Virus record (IMG/VR): IMGVR_UViG_3300045107_000863
Location: 1-64,000 of that record
Reading direction: 5' to 3' (one strand)
DNA: 64,000 bases
Source: a virus
The notes under the pieces were generated by a model that worked only from the letters and a program-made list of their open reading frames with translations, was not told the DNA's origin and searched no databases. A program made the translations under genes and the position numbers. Positions 42,980-51,450 of the stretch are shown here, one piece after another (the first letter of the stretch is position 1; each line of letters begins with the position of its first letter).

Positions 42980-43827
42980 CAGTGGTTCTCCTTGCCGGGG
43001 ATGGTGTCGGTGGTCGTGGTGCACCGGCTGCAGCCGGCGGAGGTGCGGAGCAGGCCCTGCTGGTAGGCGAGGTGCACGGCGTGCGCGGCGTTGCGGGCGC
43101 CGAGCTGCCGGTACAGCTCCTGCATGTGGGTTTTCGCGGTGGTGGGGGAGACGCTGAGCGTCGCGGCGATGTCGTTGACGGCGGCACCGTCGGCGAGCAG
43201 TCGGATGATCTGGTCGCGTCGGCGGGCCGGGGTTCCGGCTACCGGCCGGGTCTGCGTCGCGGCGTCCGGCCGGGCGGGCTGGCGGCCTTCCCGCATTTCC
43301 CGCCGGTTCTTCAACCGCAGCATCGCCTCCGTGACGGACATGTGGCCGGACTGGACGTCGCGCTGCTCACCGGGGGTGAGGTGCACGAGGCTGATCCGGT
43401 CACGCACCCAGGCGGGGCTTTTGCCGACCATGCGGGCGAGGTTTTCGCGGGTGACGTTGTGTTCGAACATCAGCTTGTGGAGGGCGCGGGCTTCGGCCAT
43501 CGGGTCGAAGGCGCGGGTGTGGCCTTGGATGGACAGCTGCCGGACGGCGCGGCGGATGGGGTTGTCGTCGGTGTGGCGGACGACGGCGGTGAGGTGGAGG
43601 ATCCCGGCTTGGTTCGCGGCGGCGTGCCGGCGGTGGCCGTCGAGGAGTTGGTAGCGGTTGCCGGTGAGGGGTTCGACGAGAACGGGGACGAGTTGGCCGA
43701 CGACTTTGAGGGAGGCGGCGAGTTCGGCGACGTCGCCGATGTGGCCGCGGGTGCTGGGGCCGGGTTCGATGTGGTCGATGGGGAGGCGCAGCAGCGCGGG
43801 GCGGCTGGTTGTGGTTGTGGTGGTCAT
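42979..43827 (-). CDS. ParB-like protein fused to a LuxR-type HTH
   Basis: 282 residues. Residues 10-110 form a ParB/Srx-like domain (IEPGPSTRGHIGDVAELAASLK, LLDGHRRHAAA), followed by a ParB-type HTH (TRENLARMVGKSPAWVRDRISL). From about 205 comes a second, LuxR-type HTH (DGAAVNDIAATLSVSPTTAKTHMQELYRQLG), then a cysteine-containing tail. It likely binds DNA at two kinds of site and may regulate or segregate. Two-HTH layout is unusual. Confidence 0.75.
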   Translation of the reverse strand: MTTTTTTSRPALLRLPIDHIEPGPSTRGHIGDVAELAASLKVVGQLVPVLVEPLTGNRYQLLDGHRRHAAANQAGILHLTAVVRHTDDNPIRRAVRQLSIQGHTRAFDPMAEARALHKLMFEHNVTRENLARMVGKSPAWVRDRISLVHLTPGEQRDVQSGHMSVTEAMLRLKNRREMREGRQPARPDAATQTRPVAGTPARRRDQIIRLLADGAAVNDIAATLSVSPTTAKTHMQELYRQLGARNAAHAVHLAYQQGLLRTSAGCSRCTTTTDTIPGKENH

Positions 43828-44222
43828 CAGGCGGCCGTCCGGGTTTGGTTGGTGGTCTGGTTCGCTGCCGCGTACTTGGCCAGCGCGCTGTGCAGATCGG
43901 GGTCGTCGGAGTTCTCCGCCCAGATCGCTGCGGCGACGACGAGGGCCTGCACTTCGGCGGCGGTGAGGTCGAGAAGCGGCTGGTGGTGGTCGCCGACGAG
44001 TGCCACGTTCAGGCCGTAGGCGGCGGCGACGTCGATGAGGGTGCCGACGAGGACGTCGGTGGTGGTGTGTTCGATGGCGTGGACTTGGGATTTGCCGGTG
44101 CCGGCCTGGTCGGCGGCGTCGCGGATGCTGTAGTCGAGGGCCATGCGGTGGGCGCGGAGGCGTCGGCCGAGGGTGGCGCGTTCGGTGAGGGCCCGGCCGT
44201 TGCGGGGGGTGTCGGTGGTCAT
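43827..44222 (-). CDS. XRE-family HTH protein
   Basis: 131 residues. LGRRLRAHRMALDYSIRDAADQAGTGKSQVHAIE is an XRE helix-turn-helix. The remainder is hydrophobic/helical. Probably a regulator or an accessory DNA-binding protein. Overlaps neighbours by 1 base. Confidence 0.7.
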   Translation of the reverse strand: MTTDTPRNGRALTERATLGRRLRAHRMALDYSIRDAADQAGTGKSQVHAIEHTTTDVLVGTLIDVAAAYGLNVALVGDHHQPLLDLTAAEVQALVVAAAIWAENSDDPDLHSALAKYAAANQTTNQTRTAA

Positions 44223-45076
44223 CACGCCGCCGCCGTCCGGGCGGCCGGGTACTGGTCCCAGGTGCGGCCGTCCAGCTCGCGGCCGTTGGCCTTGGGGGTG
44301 CGTCCGCCCCACTGCTTGAAGAAGAAGGCGGTGCCGGCGGCCTGGCAGCGGTCGCGGAGGTCGCGCACCCAGTCCGGGTTGATGGGTCGGGCGCCGGGGC
44401 CGGACTCGCCGCCGGCGATGAGCCAGTCGATGCCGGTGAGGTCGAGCGACGGGAGCGGGCCGAGGAGCGGTTCGGCGGAGATGAACCGCACGGCGGCCGG
44501 GGTGTCGCGGAGCGCGTCGGCGCGGCGGACGTGGTCGTCGGACTCGATGCTGGTGCCGAGCCACACGTTCGGCAGCGGCCAGTGCCCGGTCAGGATCGCG
44601 TCGTGGATGCTGTCGGCGTTCTCGCAGCGCTGAGCGCCCCGGTGGGCCACCTCGGCGAGTAGGCCCGGCGTCGCGAAGAACCGCGCCATCCGCTCGGGCC
44701 GCTTGGTGAGCACCTGGTACGTGTGCCGGTCGCTGGTGGCGGCCATGACGCCGAAGACGTCGATGACGAAGTGGCGCGGCACCCGGGCGTGGAACAGGTC
44801 CGACATGGAGTTGACGAACACCGTCCGCGGCTCGCGCCACCGCAGCGGGATCGACAGGGCGTCCGGGTGCACGGCCACGCCGAAGCCGGGGCCGGAGGTG
44901 CGCGGGTCGCCGTCGGTCTGGTACTTCGCCGAGCCCATGCCCTTGAGCCGCTTGGCGAGGGTGAGCGCGTAGCAGTGGTCGCAGCCGGCGGAGATCCGGT
45001 CGCAGCCGGTGGTGGGGTTCCAGACGGCGCCGGTGGTTCCGGGTCGCTGCGTCCATTCGATGGTGGTGTCAGCCAC
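44222..45076 (-). CDS. Phage Gp37/Gp68 family protein (DUF5131)
   Basis: 284 residues from GTG 45076. IEWTQ, WNPTTGCDRISAGCDHCYA, VFVNSMSDLFH, WLGTSIE and IAGGESGPGARP are hallmark motifs of this family, which resembles radical SAM enzymes. Three cysteines near residues 25-35 could hold an iron-sulphur cluster. It is often found in phages beside DNA metabolism genes; its reaction is not established. Confidence 0.85.
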   Translation of the reverse strand: MADTTIEWTQRPGTTGAVWNPTTGCDRISAGCDHCYALTLAKRLKGMGSAKYQTDGDPRTSGPGFGVAVHPDALSIPLRWREPRTVFVNSMSDLFHARVPRHFVIDVFGVMAATSDRHTYQVLTKRPERMARFFATPGLLAEVAHRGAQRCENADSIHDAILTGHWPLPNVWLGTSIESDDHVRRADALRDTPAAVRFISAEPLLGPLPSLDLTGIDWLIAGGESGPGARPINPDWVRDLRDRCQAAGTAFFFKQWGGRTPKANGRELDGRTWDQYPAARTAAA

Positions 45077-45479
45077 GGCAGGCTCCGGTGTTGATGTTGC
45101 GGACGGCGCGGGTGATCGCGGCGGACAGTTCGAGCGCCGCGGCGCCGGTGTGGGTGAGGCCGTCGACGACCACCACGCCTGCCGAGTCGGCGCGGACGAT
45201 GACGCCGGACAGGCCGTCGACCGTCGCGGACCGGTACGGCAGGGCCGGGTGCGGGGTCGCGATGATGGTGTCCATGACGAGCCGCTCGGCGGTGGTGTGC
45301 TCGGCTCGCAGCTGGCTGATTTCGGCGCGGAGCTGCTCGACCTCGTCGCAGAGGGCGGGCACGCGGGCGGCGAGCCCGGCGGCGAGGACCGGCCTGGCTT
45401 CGGCGCGGCGGCTGTCGGCGGCGGCCTGCTGGTAGGTGGTGTGGTCGGCGCGGATCGCGGCGATGTCGTTGGTGATCAC
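45069..45479 (-). CDS. Coiled-coil hypothetical protein
   Basis: 136 residues from GTG 45479 (GTGA overlap). Central helical segment CDEVEQLRAEISQLRAEHTT and a C-terminal domain with VRADSAGVVVVDGLTHTG. Function unknown. Confidence 0.55.
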   Translation of the reverse strand: MITNDIAAIRADHTTYQQAAADSRRAEARPVLAAGLAARVPALCDEVEQLRAEISQLRAEHTTAERLVMDTIIATPHPALPYRSATVDGLSGVIVRADSAGVVVVDGLTHTGAAALELSAAITRAVRNINTGACRG

Positions 45480-46027
45480 CGGGCCACCGCCGACCAGTTC
45501 ACCGCGGTGAGCGCGGCCCGCTGCGCGGCCGGCAGCACCGTAGCGGGGGCACCGAGGTGGTCGAGGCCCATCGCCCGCAGCCACCAAGCGTCGCACTGGT
45601 TGTCGTCGCCGAACTCCTTCCCGGCGCGCTTGAACGCGGCTACGGCCATCTCCGGCTTGCCGGCGTTGCCCTTCCCCGTGGCGTACTTCTTGAGGGAGGC
45701 GGGCGTGATGAGGACGTACGGCACCTTGAGCCGCAGCAGGTAGGCCCGGACGGCGCCATGGACCATGCCGGTGATACCGGCGCTCTTGGCGTGGGTGGGC
45801 AGGTCTTCGATGACGACCAGGTCGATGTCGCGGCCGTCGACGGCGATGCCGACTTCCTGGCAGATGGTGAGGAGCCGCCGGTCGCCGGTCTCTCGGCCGG
45901 CGACGGTGTAGGTGCTGCCGTCGCACCAGGCGATGCCGGTAGCGGTCATGGAGAGGTCGAGCCCGACGACCCGGGGGGTCGTGGTGGTGGTCTGCATCTC
46001 CGTGGGGGTGGGCAGGGTCGTGGTCAT
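45476..46027 (-). CDS. RuvC-like Holliday junction resolvase
   Basis: 183 residues. VVGLDLSMTATGIAW with D24, LVVIEDLP with E74 and DNQCDAWWL with D146 give a RuvC-like acidic triad, and ITPASLKKYATGKGNAGK is also typical. It would resolve or trim branched DNA before packaging. Confidence 0.85.
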   Translation of the reverse strand: MTTTLPTPTEMQTTTTTPRVVGLDLSMTATGIAWCDGSTYTVAGRETGDRRLLTICQEVGIAVDGRDIDLVVIEDLPTHAKSAGITGMVHGAVRAYLLRLKVPYVLITPASLKKYATGKGNAGKPEMAVAAFKRAGKEFGDDNQCDAWWLRAMGLDHLGAPATVLPAAQRAALTAVNWSAVAR

Positions 46028-46650
46028 CGGGTAACCGCCTCGGTGTTGTTGGTGTCGTCGGTGAGGGGTCCGCAATCGCCGAGCAGGGTGTGCCAGGTGA
46101 CGGGCCGTCCGGCGCCGCGCTCGCCCTGCCACCACAAGCTGGGGCCGGGCGGGTAGGGGGAGCGGACCCAACGCTGGCCGTGCCGGTCGCGGACGGCGTC
46201 CACGTTCGGCTCCGGCGTTGCCGACCAGGTACCGCCCGGAGCGCTGGCGGACTCCGTGTTACCCGGCATGAGGTCCACCGCCCGCATGAGCGCCATCGAC
46301 TCGGGGAGGGACGAGTAGGTCAGGCCTGCCCGCCACGCGGTCGCAGCGTCGATGACCGGCTGCTGCGCGGTGAGCCGTTCCAGCGCCTCGGACAGGCCTG
46401 CGGTCAGCCGCTCGATTTCGACGCGGGCGGCGTCCAGCTCGGTGTTGGTGGTGCCGTCGGGCCACGTCAGGTCGATGCTGGCCTTGCCGATCAGGTCGAT
46501 GACCTCGTTGGCGATGCTCGCGTCCAGGTTGGTCTCGACGACGTCGATGTCGTACGCCTGGCCGATGTGAGCCCATACGTCGATGTGGTCGATGTCGCGG
46601 GCGTGGCTGGTCATGAGGTCGGCGGCGATGGCCTTCACGTCGGGGATCAC
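46024..46650 (-). CDS. Hypothetical protein
   Basis: 208 residues from GTG 46650. An acidic N-terminal part (IDHIDVWAHIGQAYDIDVVE) is followed by a helical segment (DAARVEIERLTAGLSEALERL) and a C-terminus in which WVRSPYPPGPSLWWQG stands out. Not recognised. Confidence 0.55.
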   Translation of the reverse strand: MIPDVKAIAADLMTSHARDIDHIDVWAHIGQAYDIDVVETNLDASIANEVIDLIGKASIDLTWPDGTTNTELDAARVEIERLTAGLSEALERLTAQQPVIDAATAWRAGLTYSSLPESMALMRAVDLMPGNTESASAPGGTWSATPEPNVDAVRDRHGQRWVRSPYPPGPSLWWQGERGAGRPVTWHTLLGDCGPLTDDTNNTEAVTR

Positions 46651-47210
46651 GCCGACACCCCCGCCGTCTTCTTGGCCTCCTCGGCAGCCTCGCGGGCGGC
46701 GTGGAACTCCGACAGCTTCCGGGGCGTCCACGTGCACTTGTCCGTGTCGAACCCGCTGTCCGAGGTGCCCGGCTTGGCCGCGTAGCAGGCCCACAGCACT
46801 CCGTTGTGCTCGAACAGGTCCGGTCGGCTGATCGTCCACCCGAACTCCTTCGCCCGGGGCAGCCAGCAGGATCGGGGCAGGCCGTGCTTCTCCATCACGG
46901 CGCGGACGTCGACCGGCTGGTGCTCGGCGAGCCACTTGCGGGCTGCCTCGCCCGGTTTGCCGGGGCGCGGTTCGAGGTTGCCGCGCACCACACGCCAGCC
47001 GTCGGGGATGTGGTCGCCCTGCTGCTCGATCGCCGTGATGCTCCGGCTGTGACCGCCGAACCCGGAGTCGCGGACGAACACTCGCGGGCCCGCGCCGAGG
47101 GTCTTCACGTCGGCGGCGATCTTCTTGCCCATCTCGGCGCGGGCGGCAAGGGCCTGCAGGTAGGTGTTCACGGTGTTCGGGTCGTCGGTGGAGTAAGCGT
47201 GATCGGTCAT
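46647..47210 (-). CDS. Hypothetical protein
   Basis: 187 residues; ATG 47210 has AGGAGGA upstream. Middle RVFVRDSGFGGHSRSITAI and VLWACYAAKP with a few cysteines; helical charged C-terminus. Not recognised. Confidence 0.55.
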   Translation of the reverse strand: MTDHAYSTDDPNTVNTYLQALAARAEMGKKIAADVKTLGAGPRVFVRDSGFGGHSRSITAIEQQGDHIPDGWRVVRGNLEPRPGKPGEAARKWLAEHQPVDVRAVMEKHGLPRSCWLPRAKEFGWTISRPDLFEHNGVLWACYAAKPGTSDSGFDTDKCTWTPRKLSEFHAAREAAEEAKKTAGVSA

Positions 47211-47221
47211 GGGGGTCCTCC

Positions 47222-47557
47222 TCAGAAGTCGTGGATGCAGTGCTGGCAGAACGTGATGCCGCTGGGCCGGCTCGTTAGCGAGCGCAGCAGCATCCACACG
47301 GCGGACGGGCGGCCCTTCGCGTACCAGGGGACGTCCCGCATCAACTCGCGCGGCGGGTCCATCGGGTCGAGCAGGTCTTTCCACGTCAGTCGGAGCACCT
47401 GCCGGATGTACTCCAGCCAGAGGTTCAGGGCCGAGGGATAGACGTGGCCGCACTCGAAGCAGACGATGTACGCCTTGTCGGCGGGCTCGTCCACGTGGTG
47501 GCTGTGGCAGTGCAGGCTCGCGCACGCGTCGGTGATCTCGTGCTGCACGAGCTTCAT
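47222..47557 (-). CDS. Hypothetical protein with CxxC motifs
   Basis: 111 residues. Two CxxC pairs, CFECGHVYP near residue 33 and CQHC near the C-terminus, suggest zinc binding. Tryptophan-rich middle. It overlaps the upstream HNH gene by 4 bases. Confidence 0.55.
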   Translation of the reverse strand: MKLVQHEITDACASLHCHSHHVDEPADKAYIVCFECGHVYPSALNLWLEYIRQVLRLTWKDLLDPMDPPRELMRDVPWYAKGRPSAVWMLLRSLTSRPSGITFCQHCIHDF

Positions 47558-48249
47558 GCCCCCACCTCCGCCCGCTCGGCGGCCGGCGCTGACATGGTCT
47601 TGTCCTGCGAGCGTCGACGTTGCTCACGTACGCGCTGGCATGTACGGCACGCTCTGTTGCCGTTGGGGCGCCACCGTGTGTTCTCTTCGTCGAATAGATG
47701 GCCGCGGGGACAGTGGGTCTTCGAGCGAGGAACCACCGGCCGGCCCTGACGGGCGCTGTGCGCTGCCCGAGTGCGGTCCGTCCTGCACGTTTGGCAGTGC
47801 CGAGCCCCCCTCGCGTCAACGTAGGTGTTGGTCGAGTCGAACGGGTGCCCCTTGCTGCAATGGGTCTTCCTGCTGTTGATCGCAGAAGGGGTGTTGCGGG
47901 AGGCGTGCGTGTTCGCGGCGCTCGTTGCCAACACGAGATGAGCCGGGTTGACGCACCGCCGGTGCAGGCAGTCCTTGCCGCCGATGCAGTCGGCGTCCTG
48001 GTTGTGGCAGGCGTGATCCACGGTCATGTCCGCCGGGATCGGCCCGTTCCAGAGCGCGTAGGAAACCCTGCGGGTCGCGTACTTGTGGCCCCGAATGCGG
48101 ATCTGCGTGTATCCGTTCCACTCCACGCGCTTCTGCCAGATCCAGCAGCCGGATTCGTTCTGCACGATGTTGGCCCGAATCCGCGCTGCGGGAGGCTCCG
48201 CCCGTCGACCAATTCCGGTCAGCATCTCCGCAGACAATGCGATGCTCAT
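47554..48249 (-). CDS. HNH homing endonuclease (paralog A)
   Basis: 231 residues. SGCWIWQKRVEWNGYTQI, VDHACHNQDADC and CLHRRCVNPAHL carry the HNH catalytic histidines; two C-terminal repeats of THC(S/P)xGHxFD zinc-ribbon type follow. It is clearly related to the protein at 50962-51450. Probably a free-standing homing endonuclease inserted between phage genes. Confidence 0.85.
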   Translation of the reverse strand: MSIALSAEMLTGIGRRAEPPAARIRANIVQNESGCWIWQKRVEWNGYTQIRIRGHKYATRRVSYALWNGPIPADMTVDHACHNQDADCIGGKDCLHRRCVNPAHLVLATSAANTHASRNTPSAINSRKTHCSKGHPFDSTNTYVDARGARHCQTCRTDRTRAAHSARQGRPVVPRSKTHCPRGHLFDEENTRWRPNGNRACRTCQRVREQRRRSQDKTMSAPAAERAEVGA

Positions 48250-49160
48250 GCCGCGGCCCTCACCTGCTCGCTGGCCAACTCAGGCAGGGGACGCAGCGGC
48301 CAGCAGGTGCTGATGTCGGCAGCACGGCGCCGCAGGTCCTCCGCGTCCGCCAGCCGGGTGTCCCGGTCGGCGTCGTCCGACGCCCGCTCGGCGAGGTGCT
48401 CCAACTCGTTGGCCTGCTTCATCCAGTAGGCGGCCAGCCCTTCGGCCTGGGTGGCGTACCAGCCGACCTGCGCGGCGTGCAGCTCGGCGAGGCTCATGCC
48501 GGCCAAAGACTGGAAGGTCTCGGCGATCCGCGACGGGTACTTCCGGTCGGCGTACAGCTGGGTCAGCCGCTCCGTCGGCATCTGCGCGCGTTGGGCCAGT
48601 CGGAACACCACTCGGCACGCCGCGAGCGCGTCGAACGTCGCGTCGTGCGCCCCGTCCAGACGGACGTTGTACGTCTCGCACAGCGCCGTCAGACTCCGCT
48701 TCCCCGGCCGGTACCGGTCCACCGCCTTGTCCAGGCACATCGGATCGATCACCGGGGCGACAAGCCGGCCACCGAGACGCTCATGCAGCGATGTCAGGCC
48801 GTGGCGGACCAGTTCGTGGCTCAGGATCGACAGGTCGTACGGCGCGTTGGCGATCACCACCGGGATACCCGCCTGAAAGGCGCTGGCCAGGTCACGGGCA
48901 ATCCACTCCAGCTCGCCCGCGGGCGGCTTGCCCTCGGCCTGCACCCGCTCGGTCGTGTAGCCGTGCACCTCGGCGGCGGCGTCGGGCACCGGCACGCCGG
49001 GGTTGATGACGGTTGACCGGATGTCGGTGGCGGCCTTCCCGCCGTGCGGGTTGGGGGTGATGGCCACGAGGGTGGCGGTGACGATGCGGTCGGATTCGAC
49101 GGCAACGCCGGTGCTCTCCACGTCGAAGCCCAGCATCGGGCCGAAGGTCGTCCAGCTCAT
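48246..49160 (-). CDS. DEDDh 3'-5' exonuclease
   Basis: 304 residues. GFDVESTG with D13 and E15, ANAPYDLSIL with D109, and HDATFDA with H172 and D177 give the full DEDDh set of the DnaQ family. The C-terminal third is helical. No DNA polymerase is encoded in the window, so it may work with the host polymerase or in recombination. Confidence 0.85.
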   Translation of the reverse strand: MSWTTFGPMLGFDVESTGVAVESDRIVTATLVAITPNPHGGKAATDIRSTVINPGVPVPDAAAEVHGYTTERVQAEGKPPAGELEWIARDLASAFQAGIPVVIANAPYDLSILSHELVRHGLTSLHERLGGRLVAPVIDPMCLDKAVDRYRPGKRSLTALCETYNVRLDGAHDATFDALAACRVVFRLAQRAQMPTERLTQLYADRKYPSRIAETFQSLAGMSLAELHAAQVGWYATQAEGLAAYWMKQANELEHLAERASDDADRDTRLADAEDLRRRAADISTCWPLRPLPELASEQVRAAA

Positions 49161-49705
49161 CAGATCGTCCACTCCGGCGTTGTGTCGTACGCAGCGTCGT
49201 GCTCGGCGCGGATCTGCTCGCAGCGGCAGTCCCCGGAGCCGGTCCGGGCGGGGCAGGCCGACCAGTGCCGGGCACGCTCCGCGAGCGCCTCCACCTCGGC
49301 CGGCTCCGTGGGCAGGTCCGCGATGAGCGCCCGGTACAGACGAGTGCCGCGCAGCCAGCCCTCCGGGTCGCGGATCATCCGGTCGGAGTGTTCGTCGAAC
49401 GCGTCCAGCGCGGAGTCGGACATCATGTCCAGCTCACTGAAGGTCCGACGGCCCAGCACCGGCTTCCCGCTGTCCTCGCCCACCACGTCCCGGTAGGCCG
49501 GCCTGGTCATCACGGCGATCTCGCCGCCTGCGTAGAAGAACGCGAGGGTGGCAGCGCGGCGCATCAGGAACCGGGCGGCGTTGTGTCGCCACTCCGGGTC
49601 CATGTCAGCGACGCGGATGGGTTGGCGGGGCTTCTTCGGCACCCACCACTCGCCCTGGTTGAGGTACCCGTAGTAGGCGATCTCCTGGTCCAGGTTGGTA
49701 GTCAC
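49160..49705 (-). CDS. Hypothetical protein
   Basis: 181 residues from GTG 49705 (GTGA overlap). IAYYGYLNQGEWWVPKK, FLMRRAATLAFFYAGG and a C-terminal CPARTGSGDCRCE suggest a small folded protein with cysteines. Not recognised. Confidence 0.55.
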   Translation of the reverse strand: MTTNLDQEIAYYGYLNQGEWWVPKKPRQPIRVADMDPEWRHNAARFLMRRAATLAFFYAGGEIAVMTRPAYRDVVGEDSGKPVLGRRTFSELDMMSDSALDAFDEHSDRMIRDPEGWLRGTRLYRALIADLPTEPAEVEALAERARHWSACPARTGSGDCRCEQIRAEHDAAYDTTPEWTI

Positions 49706-50958
49706 GCGATCACCCCGTCCTTGACTTCCTGGAGGAACGTCTGCATCTGCCAGCCGTTGATCTCGTCGGACGGCTTGTCGAACCGGGCGGTGATCCGCTG
49801 CTCCAGCGCGTCGCTGTCCCACTGCTTCTTCCCGGCGGCGGACAGGACCTGCATCCACAGCGCGTCGGTGTCCGGCTCGTCGACGTCCGGCTCGTCGACC
49901 TCGCCGAGGCTGGCCTCCGGGGTCCGCTCGGTGGCGTCGGCGGCGGGCGGGGCGCTGGTCGGCTTGACCTTCTCCAGCTCCGCCTTCCGGCCGAGCCACG
50001 CCTTCCGGACCGCCTCGTCGTCCAGGCCGGCGGCCTTGAAGTCGGCGGCGGCGGAGTCGAGCTGCTGCCGGTTCAGGCAGGCGGCGATCATCCGGAGCGC
50101 CTGCACCTTGGTGACGCGCGGCGCGCTGTCGGCGGCCGGCGTCGCCGCGGGCCGCCCGCTGGCCGCCTGGGCGGGCTGCTCCGGCGCGGCGCCGATCGCC
50201 TGCCGCTCAGCCCCGCCGACGGCCTGCTGGCGGGGGCCACCGTTGATGGCCATCGCCGGCACCTCACCGGCGAGGATCTGCTGCGCGGTCGCCCCCCGCA
50301 GCCCGACAGAAATCGCGATGAACTGCTTCGTCTTCCCGTTCGCCACCCGTGTCCGCGGCTCGATCCGCAACGCGATCGGCACCACCAGCGACGGGTCCAC
50401 CCGCGACTTGATCAGGTCCACCATCGCGGGGATCTCGTTGGCCGAGTAGAAGCCGTGCGACTCCATCCGCCACAACCCCACGTCGGGCAGCTCCGGCACG
50501 ATCAGACCCAGCCGGGTGTGCGGCCGGCACACCCGGGTCGGCGGCTCCAGGTAGAACTTGTCGCCGAACGCCGCCAGGCACACGCACGGCTTCTTCGACA
50601 GCTGCTCGGTCTCCCCGTCGCAGCGCTTCTGGCAGCCGCCGGACGACCACATCTCGTACGACTGGGACAGCGGGTCACCCGGGGGCAGGAGCGCGTCGAT
50701 GGTGTTGGTGTCGGTGACGACCCGCCACTGCTCGGCGCCGTTGCCTTGCGGCTTCCACCGTTCGGCGGTGCCGCCGTACAGCTCGGCGGCGGCTTCGATG
50801 TAGTCGCGGGTGGGGGAGGTGAGTAGCCACGTCTTCGACTTGACGGGGCGGGTCTTCTCCTTGTTCGCCCGCTGGTCGAAGTACGTCTCGGTCCATCCGG
50901 CGCGGAGCCGGCCGAGTTCGCGGAGGCTCCGCTGCAGGGTCAGGATGCGTCCAGCCAT
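49702..50958 (-). CDS. phiC31 gp3-like (RDF-family) protein
   Basis: 418 residues. LRELGRLRAGW, SPTRDYIEAAAELYGGT, SYEMWSSGGCQKRCDG, CVC and LIVPELPDVGLWRMESHG match the phiC31 gp3 family, the recombination directionality factors of serine integrases. Beyond about 235 it has an A/Q-rich linker and a helical C-terminus ending with NGWQMQTFLQEVKDG. As the integrase at the right edge is of tyrosine type, its role here is uncertain. Confidence 0.72.
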   Translation of the reverse strand: MAGRILTLQRSLRELGRLRAGWTETYFDQRANKEKTRPVKSKTWLLTSPTRDYIEAAAELYGGTAERWKPQGNGAEQWRVVTDTNTIDALLPPGDPLSQSYEMWSSGGCQKRCDGETEQLSKKPCVCLAAFGDKFYLEPPTRVCRPHTRLGLIVPELPDVGLWRMESHGFYSANEIPAMVDLIKSRVDPSLVVPIALRIEPRTRVANGKTKQFIAISVGLRGATAQQILAGEVPAMAINGGPRQQAVGGAERQAIGAAPEQPAQAASGRPAATPAADSAPRVTKVQALRMIAACLNRQQLDSAAADFKAAGLDDEAVRKAWLGRKAELEKVKPTSAPPAADATERTPEASLGEVDEPDVDEPDTDALWMQVLSAAGKKQWDSDALEQRITARFDKPSDEINGWQMQTFLQEVKDGVIA

Positions 50959-50961
50959 CAG

Positions 50962-51450
50962 TCAGGATGCCTTTCGGGTGCGGGAGCGGGCGCGCTCGCG
51001 GGCGCAGGTCCGGCAGTGCCGAGATGCGCCGGGCGCGTCAGCCCAGACGTAGGTGTTTTCGGGGGTGTACTCGTGACCCTGCGGGCAGTGGGTCTTCGCT
51101 GCGTTCTGCGCGGCGATGGCAACCGTGCTGCGGTGGGTGTTATCTCGCGCCGAAACGGGCTCCAGGTGGAGCGGGTTGACGCATCGGCGGTGGAGGCAGG
51201 AGTCCCCGCCGGAGCAGGAGCTGTCGCGGGTGTGGCATAGGTGGTCGAGATTCATGCCTTCGGGGATGGGCCCGATGGCGAGCTCGTAGGCCACCCGGTG
51301 CGCGCGCTTCATGCGGCCGCCGACGTAGATCTGCCCGTAGCCCTTTGGGATGACGTGCCCCTTCCACGTCCAGCAGGTGAGCCAGGACGCAGGCACGTCG
51401 ACCTTCGAGAGGAGCCGATCGAGGACAGGGCGGCGGGGAAGTTGGTGCAT
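50962..51450 (-). CDS. HNH homing endonuclease (paralog B)
   Basis: 162 residues. TCWTWKGHVIPKGYGQI, LDHLCHTRDSSC and CLHRRCVNPLHLEPV give the same HNH core as the 47554 gene, with one C-terminal zinc-ribbon repeat (THCPQGHEYTPENTYV). It sits between the gp3-like and nuclease genes. Confidence 0.85.
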   Translation of the reverse strand: MHQLPRRPVLDRLLSKVDVPASWLTCWTWKGHVIPKGYGQIYVGGRMKRAHRVAYELAIGPIPEGMNLDHLCHTRDSSCSGGDSCLHRRCVNPLHLEPVSARDNTHRSTVAIAAQNAAKTHCPQGHEYTPENTYVWADAPGASRHCRTCARERARSRTRKAS

